A DNA stretch of 64,000 nt from Wyeomyia smithii (Eukaryota; Arthropoda; Insecta; Diptera; Culicidae), in the NCBI RefSeq assembly GCF_029784165.1, contig NC_073695.1:160695622-160759621 (forward strand). The letters run 5' to 3'. The notes beneath the pieces were generated by a model that did not search any database, was not told the origin of the DNA, and saw only the letters and a program-made list of their open reading frames with translations. Position 1 is the first letter of the stretch. Each line of letters starts with the position of its first letter. A program made the position numbers and the translations under genes. Shown here one piece after another: positions 31,897 to 43,381 of the stretch.

Positions 31897-32480
31897 ACAC
31901 CATTATCTCAGAAACTACACAACCGATTTGAACAAAATTTTAAACGAACGGGCTACCTGAAAACCCTTAACTTTTAAATTTTATAAAGATTGAACATGTG
32001 GTTCAAAAGTTATGGAAAGAAACGTGTTCTGAAGACTATTTAAGATCACTCATGTTTCTCAGAGATGGTTGGACCGAGTTTTATGAAATCAGTGTCATAT
32101 GGAAGGTATGGTTGCCCCATAAGACTCTATTGATTTTTTTGCAATCGGACTATTGAACATATTCTGAAGACTACTTAAACTCACTTACTTTTCTCAGAGA
32201 TGGCTGAGCCAATTTTCACAAAATTAGTGTCAAATGAAAATTCTAGTTGCCTCATAACACCCTGTTGAATTTCATTGTAATCGGACTGTAACTTTATCTA
32301 TAATGTATTAAAATGAGGAAATCACGAAACTTCATCATCTCACAAACTACACACCCGATTTTAATTGTTCAAATTGGTATTGGTATTTGTGTCAAACAAA
32401 CGGGCTAGTTAAGGATTAACTAATGAATTTTATAATGATTGAACATGTGGTTAAAACACTGTGAATAGAAACGATAATCT
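31897..32480 (+). repeat. array of diverged TCTCAGARATGG/TCTCARAAACTACAC modules
   Basis: Four related modules at about 140-150-bp spacing: ATCTCAGAAACTACACAACCG near 31904, TTCTCAGAGATGGTTGGACCG near 32054, TTCTCAGAGATGGCTGAGCC near 32191, and TCTCACAAACTACACACCCG near 32336. The two motif types alternate. Member of the dispersed family also at 28690, 42800 and 43382. Confidence 0.75.
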
Positions 32481-32740
32481 AAGTGTCAAATAAATGGTTT
32501 AGCTGCCCTATAGGTTGGTAGGACTTTTGTTTCAACCGTTATGTATTGAATTGTTTCGTATAAAAGTATGTTTAAATTGTATAGGTATCATACCGCTTCT
32601 GCAAATACTCATATTGTATGATATCTGGTCACTTTACGCGGTTGTGAACAAAATGTCGCCATCGAAATACCCAGATTTGGCAAAAGTTGACCATTTTAGG
32701 ATGTATTCATGCAACCAGGAGTAGTCATCTGGAAGCTGGC
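32481..32740. other. intronic sequence, nothing recognised
   Basis: A 69-residue ORF (32515-32724) lacks features. No repeat ends seen. Confidence 0.4.
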
Positions 32741-32785
32741 TGGTTCCTGTTACCCAGGAACCAGCCGTCTTCCAGATAACTTTTT
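32725..32785. repeat. short hairpin
   Basis: ATCTGGAAGCTGGCTGGTTCCTG and its near reverse complement around GTTACC form a stem of about 20 bp (32728-32780). It lies at the left edge of the outer inverted repeat described below. Confidence 0.7.
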
Positions 32786-32913
32786 TATAACTTTTTCTGA
32801 CATCTTGTTACTTTTAGGTTTATATGTTAACAATAAACTAGAATTTATTCCGAGTTCAGTGGTACCCAAAGGTTGAAAATCCATCGAGAAACCATCGAGA
32901 TATCAATTAATTG

Positions 32914-34971
32914 CACTGTGCTACAGCGATTTAGAACTTCTGAAGTGACCTAGTGTAGGTTGTAGGTCTTGTTGAGTATAACATTCGCTCATACTAGAAA
33001 TTTTCCAAACACCCCCAAAATCTGGAGTTAGGGTCAAAATACGGTTTTTTGGACCTCAGCGCATATTATATTTTTTAACTCAGTCATTTATCAACCGATT
33101 TTCAATATTTAGGCAGTTTTAGAAAGAAGACAAAGAGAGCTTTCAAAATATATACAGGTTTTTACCAATATCAATAGAACATGTTGAGTTATTTGAGTTT
33201 AATCTAATTTTCTGAACTTTTTCAAGCAATTTTTCAATTTAATTTTAAATTTGCCGTCTATATTTGTAAGAAACATACCACAAATACACTAAAACTTTGA
33301 AAGTATATTCAATTTCGAATCGATTGAAAGTAGTATTGTGAAAATCGGTTGATATTTGGCTAAGTTATATATTTTTTAAGAAAACCAGAATTTTTGGCTT
33401 CTATCGCAAAATTATTTCACGGAGCTACAAAGGATGAAAAAATGCAAGAACTTTTGATGTGACTTAGTATGGGTTGTAGCTTTAGTCATGTGTTACTTGC
33501 GCGTTTACTTGAAGTTTTTCAAATACCCCGAAAATTATTAGTTATGTTAAAAGTCCTGTTTTTTACCTTAGCTCACATTTTTATGTTCAATTCGGTTATT
33601 TTTCAACCGATTTTTCATATTATGGCTGTTTTGGAAAGGCAAAAAATAGAACTCTTGAAACATATAACATATAAATATGTCTGAATAGTTTTAAATAAAA
33701 TAAGATGATTTGTGTTATATAAAATAAGATGATTTTTTTTTTCAAATTTTACCTATATGTGATGAATAGTTTTAAAGTAAAAAAGATAGTTCAACCAAAC
33801 TACCAATTATGTTATTTTCAAATTTTCCAAATTTATTCGCAATTTTTCACACATTTTTGTAATGAACGAGCTTTAATTGCTGTAGAATTTAAAAAATACA
33901 TTTAGTGCCAAACGGAAACAGTGAGTGTTGTTCATGAAAATCTGTTATAATTTGGCTGAGATATGACTTGATGTTTTCCACCATATACTTAGATTTCATC
34001 AAATCATTTCTCAGCATAATTATAACATATTTTCATTAACAACACCTATTGTTTTCGTTTGGTACTAAAAAGAACTTTCCAAATTTTACAGCAATTGAAG
34101 CTCCATCATGTGTGAAAAATTGCGAATTAATTTGGAAAAATTTGAAAATATCATATCATATTTATTTTGAAACTATTCATCACATATAGGTAAACTTTTT
34201 AGACATATTTATATGTTTCAAATGCTCCATTTTTCGCCTTCCCAAAACAGCCATAACATAAAAAATCGGTTGAAAAATAACCGTATTGAAAATAAAAATG
34301 TGAGCTAAGGTAAAAAGCAGGGTTTGAACATAACTTATAATTTTCGGGGTATTTGAAAAACTTCAAGTAAACGCGCAAGTAACACTTGACTAAAGCTACA
34401 ACCCACGCTAAGTCACATCAAAAGTTCTTGCATTTTTTCATCATTTGTAGCTCCGTGAAATAATTTTGCGATAAAAGCCTAAAATTCTGGTTTTCTTAAA
34501 AAATAAATAACTTAGCCAAATATCAACCGATTTTCACAATACTACTTTCAATCGATTCGAAATTGAATATACTTTCAAAATTATACTGTATTTGTGGTAT
34601 GCTTCTTACAAAAATAGACGGCAAATTTAAAATTAAATTGAAAAATTGCGTGAAAAAGTCTAAAAAATTAGAAATAAACTCAAATAACTTAGCATGTTTC
34701 ATTGATATCAGAACAAACCTATATATATTTTGAAAGCTTTATTTGTCTTCTTTCTAAAACTGCCTAAATATTGAAAATCTGTTGATAAATGACTGAGTTA
34801 AAAAATATAATATGCGCTGAGGTCCAAAAAACCGTATTTTGACCATAACTTCAGATTTTGGGGGTGTTTGGAAAATTTCTAGTATGAGCGAATGTTATAC
34901 TCAACAAGACCTTCAACCTACACTAGGTCACTTCAGAAGTTCTTGCATTTTTTTTCATTTGTAGCACAGTG
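32914..34971. mobile_element. 2-kb foldback element with about 1-kb arms
   Basis: Begins CACTGTGCTACA and ends TGTAGCACAGTG. The whole left arm (about 32914-33975) is repeated in reverse on the right (about 33995-34971), leaving a loop of roughly 20 bases near ACCATATACTTAG. Examples of paired segments: GACCTAGTGTAGGTTGTAGG with CCTACACTAGGTC; CCTCAGCGCATATTATA with TATAATATGCGCTGAGG; GGCAAAAAATAGAAC with the diverged GCGAAAAATGGAGC. Each arm holds two diverged modules (starting near 32940 and 33450), both opening with AACTT(C/T)TGA..GTGAC(C/T)TAGT. No coding sequence. Confidence 0.9.
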
Positions 34972-35564
34972 TTATGTATGTGTTTGGCGGTTGGGTACAT
35001 AGTACACGAAAAAGTTTTTATTAGAAAAACTTTTTTTCTTTAAGAGTTTGCACTGTGATTTGTTCTGAAGAGTTTTAGGCAACTAAATTGTCTATCTTAA
35101 AACCTTCGTTTTTAAGAAAATCTCAAAAAAACGATATTTTTAAAATCACTTTTTGTTTTTAAAATTATATTTTTTCAGTGTAGGATCTGAAATTCAATTT
35201 TTTTTTAATATTTTTAAATAAAAGTTCAGATAATGTTCTAGAAGTTATCCATTGTCAATCATTCTCTATCTCTCGTCATTATTTAGATATGTTGATTTAT
35301 AAGAAAGAGGTTTATATACTTCAAACCTTTTCAAATGTTAATCCAGATAAATTTTCAAAAAAAAAAAATGTTTGCAAAGTTGCTTCGTTTACTAAGGCCT
35401 ACACACCCACAAAGTTTCATTGAGTTCTGCCAGGGTGCCCACGGAAAATGGTAATGTCTTACCACAATATATCTCACTAATGGTAGCAGTGGTCATGAGC
35501 TCCTACAAGGCAAAGGAAAATGGTACGCAACAAGAGAAAAAAACTGCCAAAAACAACATCTATA
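34972..35564. other. AT-rich spacer inside the outer element
   Basis: No gene or clear repeat end. Long T and A runs. Confidence 0.4.
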
Positions 35565-36075
35565 CTTAATTTATTCATATCTCGATGGTTCTTCGACAGA
35601 TTTTTAACCTTTTGGTACCAATGAACTCGGAATTAATTCTAGTTTATTCGAAAAATATAAACCAAAAAGAAACAAGATGTCAGAAAAAGTTATAAGTGGG
35701 CAAGAATCCAGATTTTGACACACACTCCTAAAATCCGGATTATTCCCGGTGTCCGTTGGTCCCGTCGAATTTCCTAGTAATTTTTGAAAACTAGAATAGT
35801 TTTCCGGTAAAATGAAACCGGTTTCATCAAAATTGATTCGTTTTTCGTGAAGCTCTGGCTTTTTAAAAATTGACAAAATTTTGCCTGTCTCAATCATTTT
35901 GTCTACCCCCTGTATGTTGTAAATACATGATGCGATTTTTTTTGTTCAGGTGAAACGTCACTGTACTCATATATAGGTCGGACTCGATTATATATCATTT
36001 TAGATTCAACTTTTTATAGTAGAAAAATTTTCCATGATGAACAACAGCCTAAAAGGCCCAAATATCATTCAATAT

Positions 36076-37714
36076 TTTTTTGAGGGGAGGATTTGTTAGT
36101 AGCTTAAGTATTTATGATAAATAATAGTAAATAATGAGTATTTGTGTCCAATCACAAATGGTGACTTCTCAACACTGTTGGACATTTATAATTTCAATTG
36201 TTAGGATTTGTTTGCTTTCGCAATTAGGACTTATCATTCGTAGGGATTTAAACCTACTTGTCAGAAAAGGGGAAGTAAACTTACATCTAACTTAATTGCT
36301 AACTTATTGGCTATAAAGAGAGCTAATCGTAGCAATTGAGGATTGCAACGATTTTTGTCGAAAATTGTTTATGCCGTAAAACGGGGTAACATTGATTATT
36401 TTTTTCACTTTTTAAGAAGCTAGTTTTTGAAGCCCTTCGAAAATCTTGAACATTAAAAACATTTGTTTTTCGTCCTTGTTTCAATTTTCCTTTTTTGGGG
36501 TAACTGATCAGTTTCAATTTTAAAAGTTTTGAAACCTTTTTGAACTAAAAATGTTAGATAATGCTTCGATAACATGTTTAGAGATACTTCCCGTTCCTTG
36601 ACTGCTCTTACTGCGGAGGATAGTCCTGTCCTTGCGCCTAGCCGCGGTATGTACTGCGAGTCATTTTTATGCCATATGTAATTTTACCTTTTGATGATGA
36701 AAAACGTAAACGTTGGTCGCGAAATGTGCTAGAAGTATTTTGTAAGTCAGCAATCGTCGTAAAATGTTGTGCGTACAGAAAATGTATGTTGATCATATTT
36801 GCAAGGCCTTTTCAATAACGGAAGTATCAATAGGCCAGCTCTAGCCTCTTACGTTCTATGCTCTAGCGAAGACCGCATCCTGCCTTAGGCCAGGATGATG
36901 TCTCGGCTAGAGCATAATACTGAACTTTCTTAACAAATATGAATTAATTAACTGTAAATGTAATAAATTTGAATAAAAATTTTTCTAGTTGATTGAGAAA
37001 ATTAAATAACGAATTTGGAAGACATGTCAATGAATACGAAATGTTTAATATTAGACTAGTATGAAGTTTTTTTGGCACTTACGCTGATACAAATTACCGA
37101 GACGAGAAAAAAACGAAATATCTTTGATCAAAGTTTGCGTGCAAGTTATGACGTTTGTAACTTGCACTCAAATAAATGTTGAAAAATAACAGTTTTTTAT
37201 TATTATTATTTATTGCGCTTGTCTTTTGACGACACTCTCGCTGTCACTGGACTTGTTTGTTGCTAAATAAAGCATTTATGCTGTCGGAAAACCAATAAAA
37301 TTAACAAATCGGTTTGAACTTTTTTTTCTTCCCCTTCCAATATTCAAGATTTTTGAAGGGGGGGGGGGGGGGGGGTTGACATAAAATGAAAATAAAATTT
37401 GTAACGGCCTTACTAAGAGTAAGAAATATAACGGTCAAATTCATTTTAAAATTTGGTCACCAAAACAATAAAAAAATTCAACCAATGCTATATTGTTCAG
37501 ACCTTGAGTGACACAAGACTAAGATGTTATACTCAAATGTAGCAAAAGTAATCACGGAGCAGTTTTATTTCAACTATTCATGAGAAGGGTAAAACTGATC
37601 GATGTTACCCCGCTGATCAATGATACCCCGTTTTACGGTAATTTTATTTGACATAGCTTCTAATGGTTCAACACCAGTAAGTCTATGTAATTCGAGTGTA
37701 CCAAACCAAGGAGG
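36076..37714 (-). mobile_element. 5'-truncated Jockey copy with nested insertion
   Basis: Minus-strand Jockey 3' end (3' UTR and last codons) identical in layout to 47336-47700. It is flanked by the target duplication AATATCATTCAATAT (36061-36075 and 37715-37729), with a short poly-T (poly-A on the minus strand) at 36076. Only about 375 bp of Jockey is present. It was then split by the TA-flanked element at 36373-37639. Typical outcome of incomplete reverse transcription. Confidence 0.9.
36373..37639. mobile_element. TA-flanked inverted-repeat element, CCGTAAAACGGGGTAACATTGAT ends
   Basis: The left end (T)GCCGTAAAACGGGGTAACATTGAT is matched in reverse by ATCAATGATACCCCGTTTTACGG on the right. 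The flanking Jockey sequence resumes at TAATTTTATTTGAC. Related ends occur at 24024-25620. The interior has a run of about 18 G at 37358-37375 and no recognisable transposase. Confidence 0.8.
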
Positions 37715-37729
37715 AATATCATTCAATAT

Positions 37730-38599
37730 GAGAATTTGTAGAACAGTATGATACCCAGAGGCCAAAAATCAACTTAAGACGCCATTTTAAATTTTTGGAT
37801 AGTAGCTTCCAGTTTCATTACCCAATGTGAGTTTTTCAGCGACCGGGATGATGCTTAGAGGCCGGGAATCAACTCCATACTTCATTTTGAAATCCGACTT
37901 TGCAAGTTATGGTTTCTGGAAAACAACCTTAAATTGCCAAATTCAATCCAGTGAAGGTATATTCACTCTTTGGGTCCTAGAATATTGATGTTGTATTTGA
38001 AGCAATAAATATAGTATAAAATGTGAAATTTTACGTTATAGGGTAATTGTTCCATTATTCATCTCATTGAGCCGATATTCACGAAGAATGCACGGATAAA
38101 ACACCAATTTTTTACGAAATCATTGAACAAATAAATAAAATATGCCTACGTGCTCTTATGGAATCGCCAAGCATTGTATATTTAGTAAAGTTAGCTAGAT
38201 TTAACCTGAATTTTGTAAAACAAACCATTTTTCACAACGCTTCTATATTCATCTCGAAGCAGTGATTTAACTCAATTATTCTTCTCACGACGTCTCCATA
38301 TTCTTCACACTGTTAATTATGAATGAATCACATTATCATGAATGAACGTAGCCACAGACCGTCGTAGTAGGTTATCTAAATATCCGCTGTAGTTGTTTAC
38401 GTGCAAAATTGGTAACCTAAGTAACCACTGCAATGCTGTCGATTTATGTCAATTATTTCGGAATAATTCAATATTTTTACTATGATTTTTTCGTATAAAC
38501 AGAAACTGATTTGGCAGCTTTTGATTTCCTTCAACACAGTGAAAACAGATGAAAATACATACAGCTGAAATTTAGGATATGTAGAAATTCATCTCATAT
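37730..38599. other. intronic sequence, nothing recognised
   Basis: AT-rich, no gene. The phrase ATTCATCTC recurs near 38060, 38250 and 38588, hinting at an old repeat, but I cannot delimit it. Confidence 0.4.
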
Positions 38600-39098
38600 A
38601 GGGTAGGGAACATATTCTAAGCAGCTTTAGAAACCGCCTGTGTATTAAGGCGAAATACTCGAAATGTGTTGGGTGAAATTCAAACAGAAGTATATCAATC
38701 TGTTCTCTAACTTTTTCTCTGTCAGAACTTGTTTTCAGATTGTAAAGCTAAGTTAGCAAACTTTAGCAATAATCAATTGAAGTTACCAATCGAGGGACAC
38801 TATTTCAATCACCCCGAACCTATTTTAAGCAGTTTCCATCTGTTTTGCAGGCGTTTTTTTTCAGCACCCGAAGTGGCTCCTGAATGGCTGCAATATAGGT
38901 CGATTTGTTTCGGATGGTTATTGTTCACAGATTTCTTTGTGATTAACGGTATTTCTTATATTCGTAAGACAGCTAGACAATCAAAGTTTTCGTTTCCATC
39001 ATTGAAATTGTCGATATTAATCAAAATTCAGGAGTTTAAGGCCTGCTTTCTTCGACTGATTAAAATAGGCGCCACTGCTTAAGCCGTTCTCCACCCTA
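38600..39098. mobile_element. possible TA-flanked MITE
   Basis: The left end TAGGGTAGGGAACATATTCTAAGCAGC is matched approximately, in reverse, by GCCACTGCTTAAGCCGTTCTCCACCCTA. About 500 bp. The 117-residue ORF at 38729-39082 spans most of it but has no recognised domain. Confidence 0.5.
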
Positions 39099-39124
39099 TT
39101 TCTACTAATTCAAGCTTACTTACT

Positions 39125-40290
39125 TACTTCTGCAGCCTAGAGCCGTGGTGACTCGTGCCGTATCGAGAGTTTTCCTCCTTTTTACTTGGTTCTGGGCTAC
39201 TCGTCGCCAATTTCCTAGACGTCTCGATACTCGTAGATCCGCTTCAACCTGGTTAAGCCATCTAGCACGTTGGGCCCCTCTATTCGGTGGGGTCCTTGAA
39301 GAGAACCGATATTACCACACTGTCGTCCGGTATCCTCGCGACATGCCCGGCCCATCGTGACCTCCCGACCTTCGTCAGGTGTGCAATGGGAATCTCTCCA
39401 AGTAGTGCAGCTCGTGGTTCATACGCCTACGCCACTCTCCGTTTTCGGTTCATACTCCACCAAATATTGTCCGCAACACTTTCCGTTCAAATACGGCCAG
39501 AGCGCGTATGTCTTTTGTGAGCAGCGTCACAGTTTCGAGTCCATAGAGAACTACGGGTCTAATTAGGGTTTTGTACATCGTCAGTTTCGTGCGGCGTATG
39601 CTCCTGGATCTAAGCGTCCTGCGAAGGGCAAAGTAGGCTCGATTTTCAGCTTGAATACGTCGTTGGACCTCCTTACTTGTGGTATTGTCGGCGGTTACCA
39701 CAGATCCCAAGTATACGAATTCCTCTACCACTTCGAGTTCGTCGCTGTCCATGATCACCGTCCGTGGGAGGCGAATGTTGGTTTCTTTCGAGCCTCTTCC
39801 TTTCATATACTTGGTTTTCGACTCATTTATTTCTAGCCCAACTCTTCTAGCTTCCACTTTTAGTCTGGCGTAGATTGCCTCCGTCGTCGCTGAGTTTCTT
39901 GTAATAATGTTCAGGTCGTCTGCGAAGCCTATGAGTTGACTACCTTTGCTGAAAATCGTGCCTCGTTTCGATGCCCGCCCGTCGGGTTACATCCTCAAGG
40001 GCAATGTTGAACAATGTGCAGGATAATCCATCTTCTTGTCTCAACCCTCTGCGCGCTTCGAAGGGATTCGAGAGTGTCCCCGACACGCACACGTAACATC
40101 ACTCGGTCTAAGGTAGCTTTTATAAGTCATGTCAGTTTATCCGGAAACCGTAGTCGTGCATTATTTGCCATAGCTGGTCTCGATCGACTGTATCATACGC
40201 TGCCTTGATGTTCACGAAAACATGATGTGTGGGCACGTTGTACTCCCGGCATTTCTGAAGGATCTGCCGGAGAGTGAAAATTGGATCCGT
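39125..40290 (-). pseudogene. RTE-like retrotransposon fragment
   Basis: Minus-strand 39857-39450 encodes the C-terminal RT region: GLEINESKTKYMK, FVYLGSVVTADN, LYGLETVTL, LAVFERKVLRTIFGG. Corresponds to the 3' half of the RTE-like element at 29115-30292 but from a different family. Sequence upstream (39860-40290) continues the RT with frameshifts and includes a degraded FADD-type region near 39920. Truncated at both ends. Confidence 0.8.
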
Positions 40291-40365
40291 AGTAGTAATT
40301 CACCGGGTTCACCTCAATCATAGTAGCAAAAAAAAAATGACAGCTCTATCAGTCAAACTCTAACT

Positions 40366-40950
40366 GTGATGGCGAAAAAAGTGAAGCTACTCCGTTCGGA
40401 AGTGTGCGCGTTCAAAGAAAAGTACCCCGCCGCTACAAAAATGGACATCGTGTGGCACTTTGTGGACACCGGGTATGCCCGTTCCGGCATCTACAACATC
40501 TTGACACTGTTGGACAACAATCAGAGCATCGAAAGAAAGCTCGGTTCCGGACGGCCAACGACGCTGAGCGACAAGTAGCTTCAAAGTATGCTGAAGAGGA
40601 AGACCGAGGGAAAAGTGGCTAAATCGCTGCGTGCACTTGGCCGGGAGGTTGGTGCATGCGGTAAAACAGTGAAAAAGTATCTGGAGAACATGGACATACA
40701 TGTCAGGAAGCGACAGTCCCATCCTCTGGTCTCGGAGCTGCAGTCTATCTCACCCTGGATGCCACAACTGGCATGGTACTTCGTATTTCACTTCTCCCAC
40801 GAAGGAAGTGAGCTCCGAGGTGAAATTTATTTCACACACCAAGATCCCCAAGAAGGTGCTGCTCCGGCTGACAGTCAGCGAGAGGGATGTCAAAGCCGCT
40901 CTTCGTTCGTTCCGGGCTGTCCGTCACCGAGGAAATTTATAGTACACACA
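40366..40950 (+). pseudogene. IS630-Tc1-mariner transposase fragment (ITmD37E-like)
   Basis: The N-terminal paired helix-turn-helix region is recognisable: AFKEKYPAATKMDIVWHFV, LLDNNQSIERKLGSGRPTTLSDK, then a TAG at 40576-40578. Reading continues with MLKRKTEGKVAKSLRALGREVG, VKKYLENMDIHVRKRQ. A frame-shifted piece of the catalytic region follows (PKKVLLRLTVSERDVKAALRSF, about 40840-40920). The second and third catalytic acids are absent, and the sequence breaks near 40950. Similar to the ITmD37E transposons of mosquitoes (family by recall of motif style). Confidence 0.75.
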
Positions 40951-41207
40951 AAACTTTTCCTTATTACGTTAGAAGGAATAGCGCAAAATTGCCTTTTAGG
41001 TAACAAATCCATTACTCAAAAGGCAATAAAATTCTTCCCCAGTCAAGTAACAACACATACTGTCATATATCTAGCACGTGTTACGGGAGTACGACTATCT
41101 AATAATGGTCGTTTCAATCACATGCAAAAAATTTTCTGTCGAAAAATGCTCCCTTTCCGTCTCAAGTCAAAAAAAATCACACACAGTCGCATGTGTTGCA
41201 CATGTTA

Positions 41208-41353
41208 GGCCTCTGCTAGGCTGAATGCCAACGCGAGTGATCGGGCGAGATTCTTGCCGTAGGTAAATAAAAAGCCGTAAGTAGAGCTATTCATTAACCT
41301 ACGGCAAAAATCTCGCCCCATCGCTCGTGTTGGCGTTCAGCCTGGCAGAGGCC
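41208..41353. mobile_element. 146-bp palindromic MITE, TTA target
   Basis: Inverted ends of nearly 60 bp (GGCCTCTGC(T/C)AGGCTGAA...GGGCGAGATT and reverse) around a centre of about 30 bp, flanked by TTA on both sides (41205-41207 and 41354-41356). TWA target and short palindromic form fit PIF/Harbinger-type MITEs. Confidence 0.9.
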
Positions 41354-41894
41354 TTACAAGTTTCTTCAATCTCCAATTCATCCGGTGTATGTATTAGTTC
41401 GCTCGTTGTATGCATACGGAGTAGCGAAAAAATATGACAAGAGCTGCAAAGCAGCATTTTCCCCGTCATGGAGTATGCAAACGTTGATGATTTCAAAGAT
41501 TCGAAATGCGCCTTAAAATGACATCACGTTCTGTAAACTGCGTTAGAGAAAAACAAAAACATTCGCTTTCTTGCAAGCTATTTACAGCACATGATCATTG
41601 CTTCATGGAAACTCATTTGGACCTGTTTGAAAATACAAAATTTTTCGGCAACTCTGGTCAGACAGTATTACATATTTCCATTTCAAGTAAACACTGGGGG
41701 ACGAAACGAAAGTGTTTCTAATTAGACATTTGAGTTGAGATTCTGATTAGGGACCATACTTAAATGACGTAGCATTTATGGGGGGAGTGGGGATATCATC
41801 ATTTTGTGACAAGCTGTGACAAGGGGGGAGGGAGGGTTCTAGTAAAATTGACGTAGCATTTTTTTAAAGACTGATTTTTTTTGCAGGATGTATA

Positions 41895-42120
41895 CCGTGA
41901 GGCGCCCTAATTCTGCGTGGCCTTCAATTCTGCGCACTTCGCATCAAAATGTTGATGCCGTTTAGTAAAAAAGGAAACATGAGCCGAAAGTTGACAGTTT
42001 ATATATAGGAAATCACTTCCAAACGACATTTTTTAAAATCTGCTTTTAATTAATATTTTTTAATGTTTTAATACGAAATGCGCAGATTTAAGAGCCGCGC
42101 AGAGTTAAGGCGCTTTACGG
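41895..42120. mobile_element. MITE with TACCGT...ACGGTA ends
   Basis: About 226 bp between TA flanks. Left CCGTGAGGCGCCCTAATTCTGCG; right CGCAGAGTTAAGGCGCTTTACGG, inverted copies with a few mismatches. Internal copies of TTCTGCGC / GCGCAGA repeat. TA target. Confidence 0.8.
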
Positions 42121-42589
42121 TACTAAAAATACACTAAAACATTGCACAATGTATTGTAGCGAGATCTGTCGAAATGTTTTTATCTGTGGCATTCTGAAAT
42201 CTTCTAAATGCTCTGCTACATAAACAATCACTTGGATTCCTTAACACACAATCTGTTTTGAAAACAAAAATCGTTGCTTTTTTGTGGCTTTTAATAGTGA
42301 AAATTACAAGATACTCGTTTCATTTCCGAAATAGTTTCTGTGTTTTCTGCAGACATGGATCATACTAAGTTGTTCAAACACCTTTACTCCTTGTACCAAA
42401 ACACAAGCCCTTCGGAGCAGAAGATGCAGTCACGAGCCTATAAGTTGTAAATAAATTGAATTAGACACGGTTTTTCTTTTTTAGAGTTTCTAAATTAATC
42501 CACCTAGCGGTCATACCCAGCCTTTCTCATTCAAACTTATTATTTGTAAAAATAGATTTACATGAACGCTTAAGGTGAAACCTTATTGA

Positions 42590-42795
42590 ATCCAAAAATG
42601 GCCGACTTCGAGTCACCGAATTTTCGAATTTTCAAAAGCACAAGACTCGGAAGTACTCATTGCGTTCCATATGAAAATTCTATTTTATGTTTGCTTCACC
42701 ACAGCAAACATAAAATAGCATTTTCACGGGGAACGCATTAACTATTTCCGAGTCTTGTATTTTCGAAAATTCGAAGTCGCCCATTTTTGGTGGTA
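42590..42795. repeat. hairpin-forming inverted repeat
   Basis: CAAGACTCGGAAGTACTCATTGCG...ATTTTATGTTTGCT is followed, after CACCA, by its near reverse complement ending in CCGAGTCTTG. The outer part (CAAAAATGGCCGACTTCGA / TCGAAGTCGCCCATTTTTGG) also pairs. Probably an old palindromic MITE. Confidence 0.75.
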
Positions 42796-42799
42796 ATCC

Positions 42800-43075
42800 G
42801 TTTGCAAAAAAATCAATAGGGCCTTTATGGGCAACAAGACCTTCCATATGGCACTGATTTTATGAAAATCGGTCCAACCATCTCTTAGAAATATGAGTGA
42901 GATTAAATAGTCTCCAGAACACGTTTCTTTCCATAACTTCTGAACTACAAGTTCAATCTTCATAAAATTCAAAAGTTAAGGGTTCAAATCGGTTGTGTAG
43001 TTTCTGAGATATTGATGTTTCGTGATTTTTACATTTTGATACATAACATCTGAACTAGAAATCGTCAGAACTACG
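42800..43075 (-). repeat. dispersed TCTCAGARATGG repeat, reverse copy
   Basis: Contains the complement of the core (CCAACCATCTCTTAGAAATATGAG) and of the ACTACACAACCGATTTGAAC motif (near 42988-43010), matching 31897-32060 in opposite orientation. Confidence 0.8.
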
Positions 43076-43085
43076 TCATTTAAGT

Positions 43086-43381
43086 ATGTTCCCTAAGATA
43101 TATTACGCGCATCCAGACATGTTTCTGTCTCGATATTTATATATGAGCGCTACTTGCATTCCCTACTGATACTGTTCGTTAGGGTGATAATGACTTGTAT
43201 GGGAAAAATGAAATTTGAATCGGGTTTTTAAATTTGTTCAGTCAAAAAGTGAAACTTCAACCGATTTGAGGCATCTCTTTGTGGAGTCCGATTGAGCTGG
43301 AATTTGTGTGAAAACATTTTTCGAGAAGACGGCACTTTTAAGCTTGACCGTTAAACGAAATTCGAAGGTCCAATTTTCCGG
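43086..43381. repeat. 296-bp direct repeat, first copy
   Basis: From ATGTTCCCTAAGATATATTA to CCAATTTTCCGG. I find no difference from 44154-44449. Period 1,068 bp. Contains sequence related to the inverted arms at 9670 and 20118 (GTCCGATTGAGCTGGAATTT). Confidence 0.95.

Larger units (their letters stand above)
32765..35705. mobile_element. outer inverted-repeat element enclosing the foldback
   Basis: The segment 32765-32910 (TCCAGATAACTTTTTTATAAC..., CTGACATCTTGTTAC, ACCATCGAGATATC) is matched in reverse by about 35565-35705 (ATATCTCGATGGTTC..., AACAAGATGTCAG, AAGTTATAAGTGG). The foldback at 32914-34971 lies between, plus 590 bp of AT-rich sequence. No transposase. Confidence 0.65.

Noticed and set aside
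37358..37375. Run of about 18 G as a regulatory G-quadruplex
   Set aside because: A simple homopolymer inside a decayed transposon, with length unreliable in sequencing.
38729..39082. 117-residue ORF possibly a small gene
   Set aside because: Lies within a possible MITE and has no recognisable motif or splice context.
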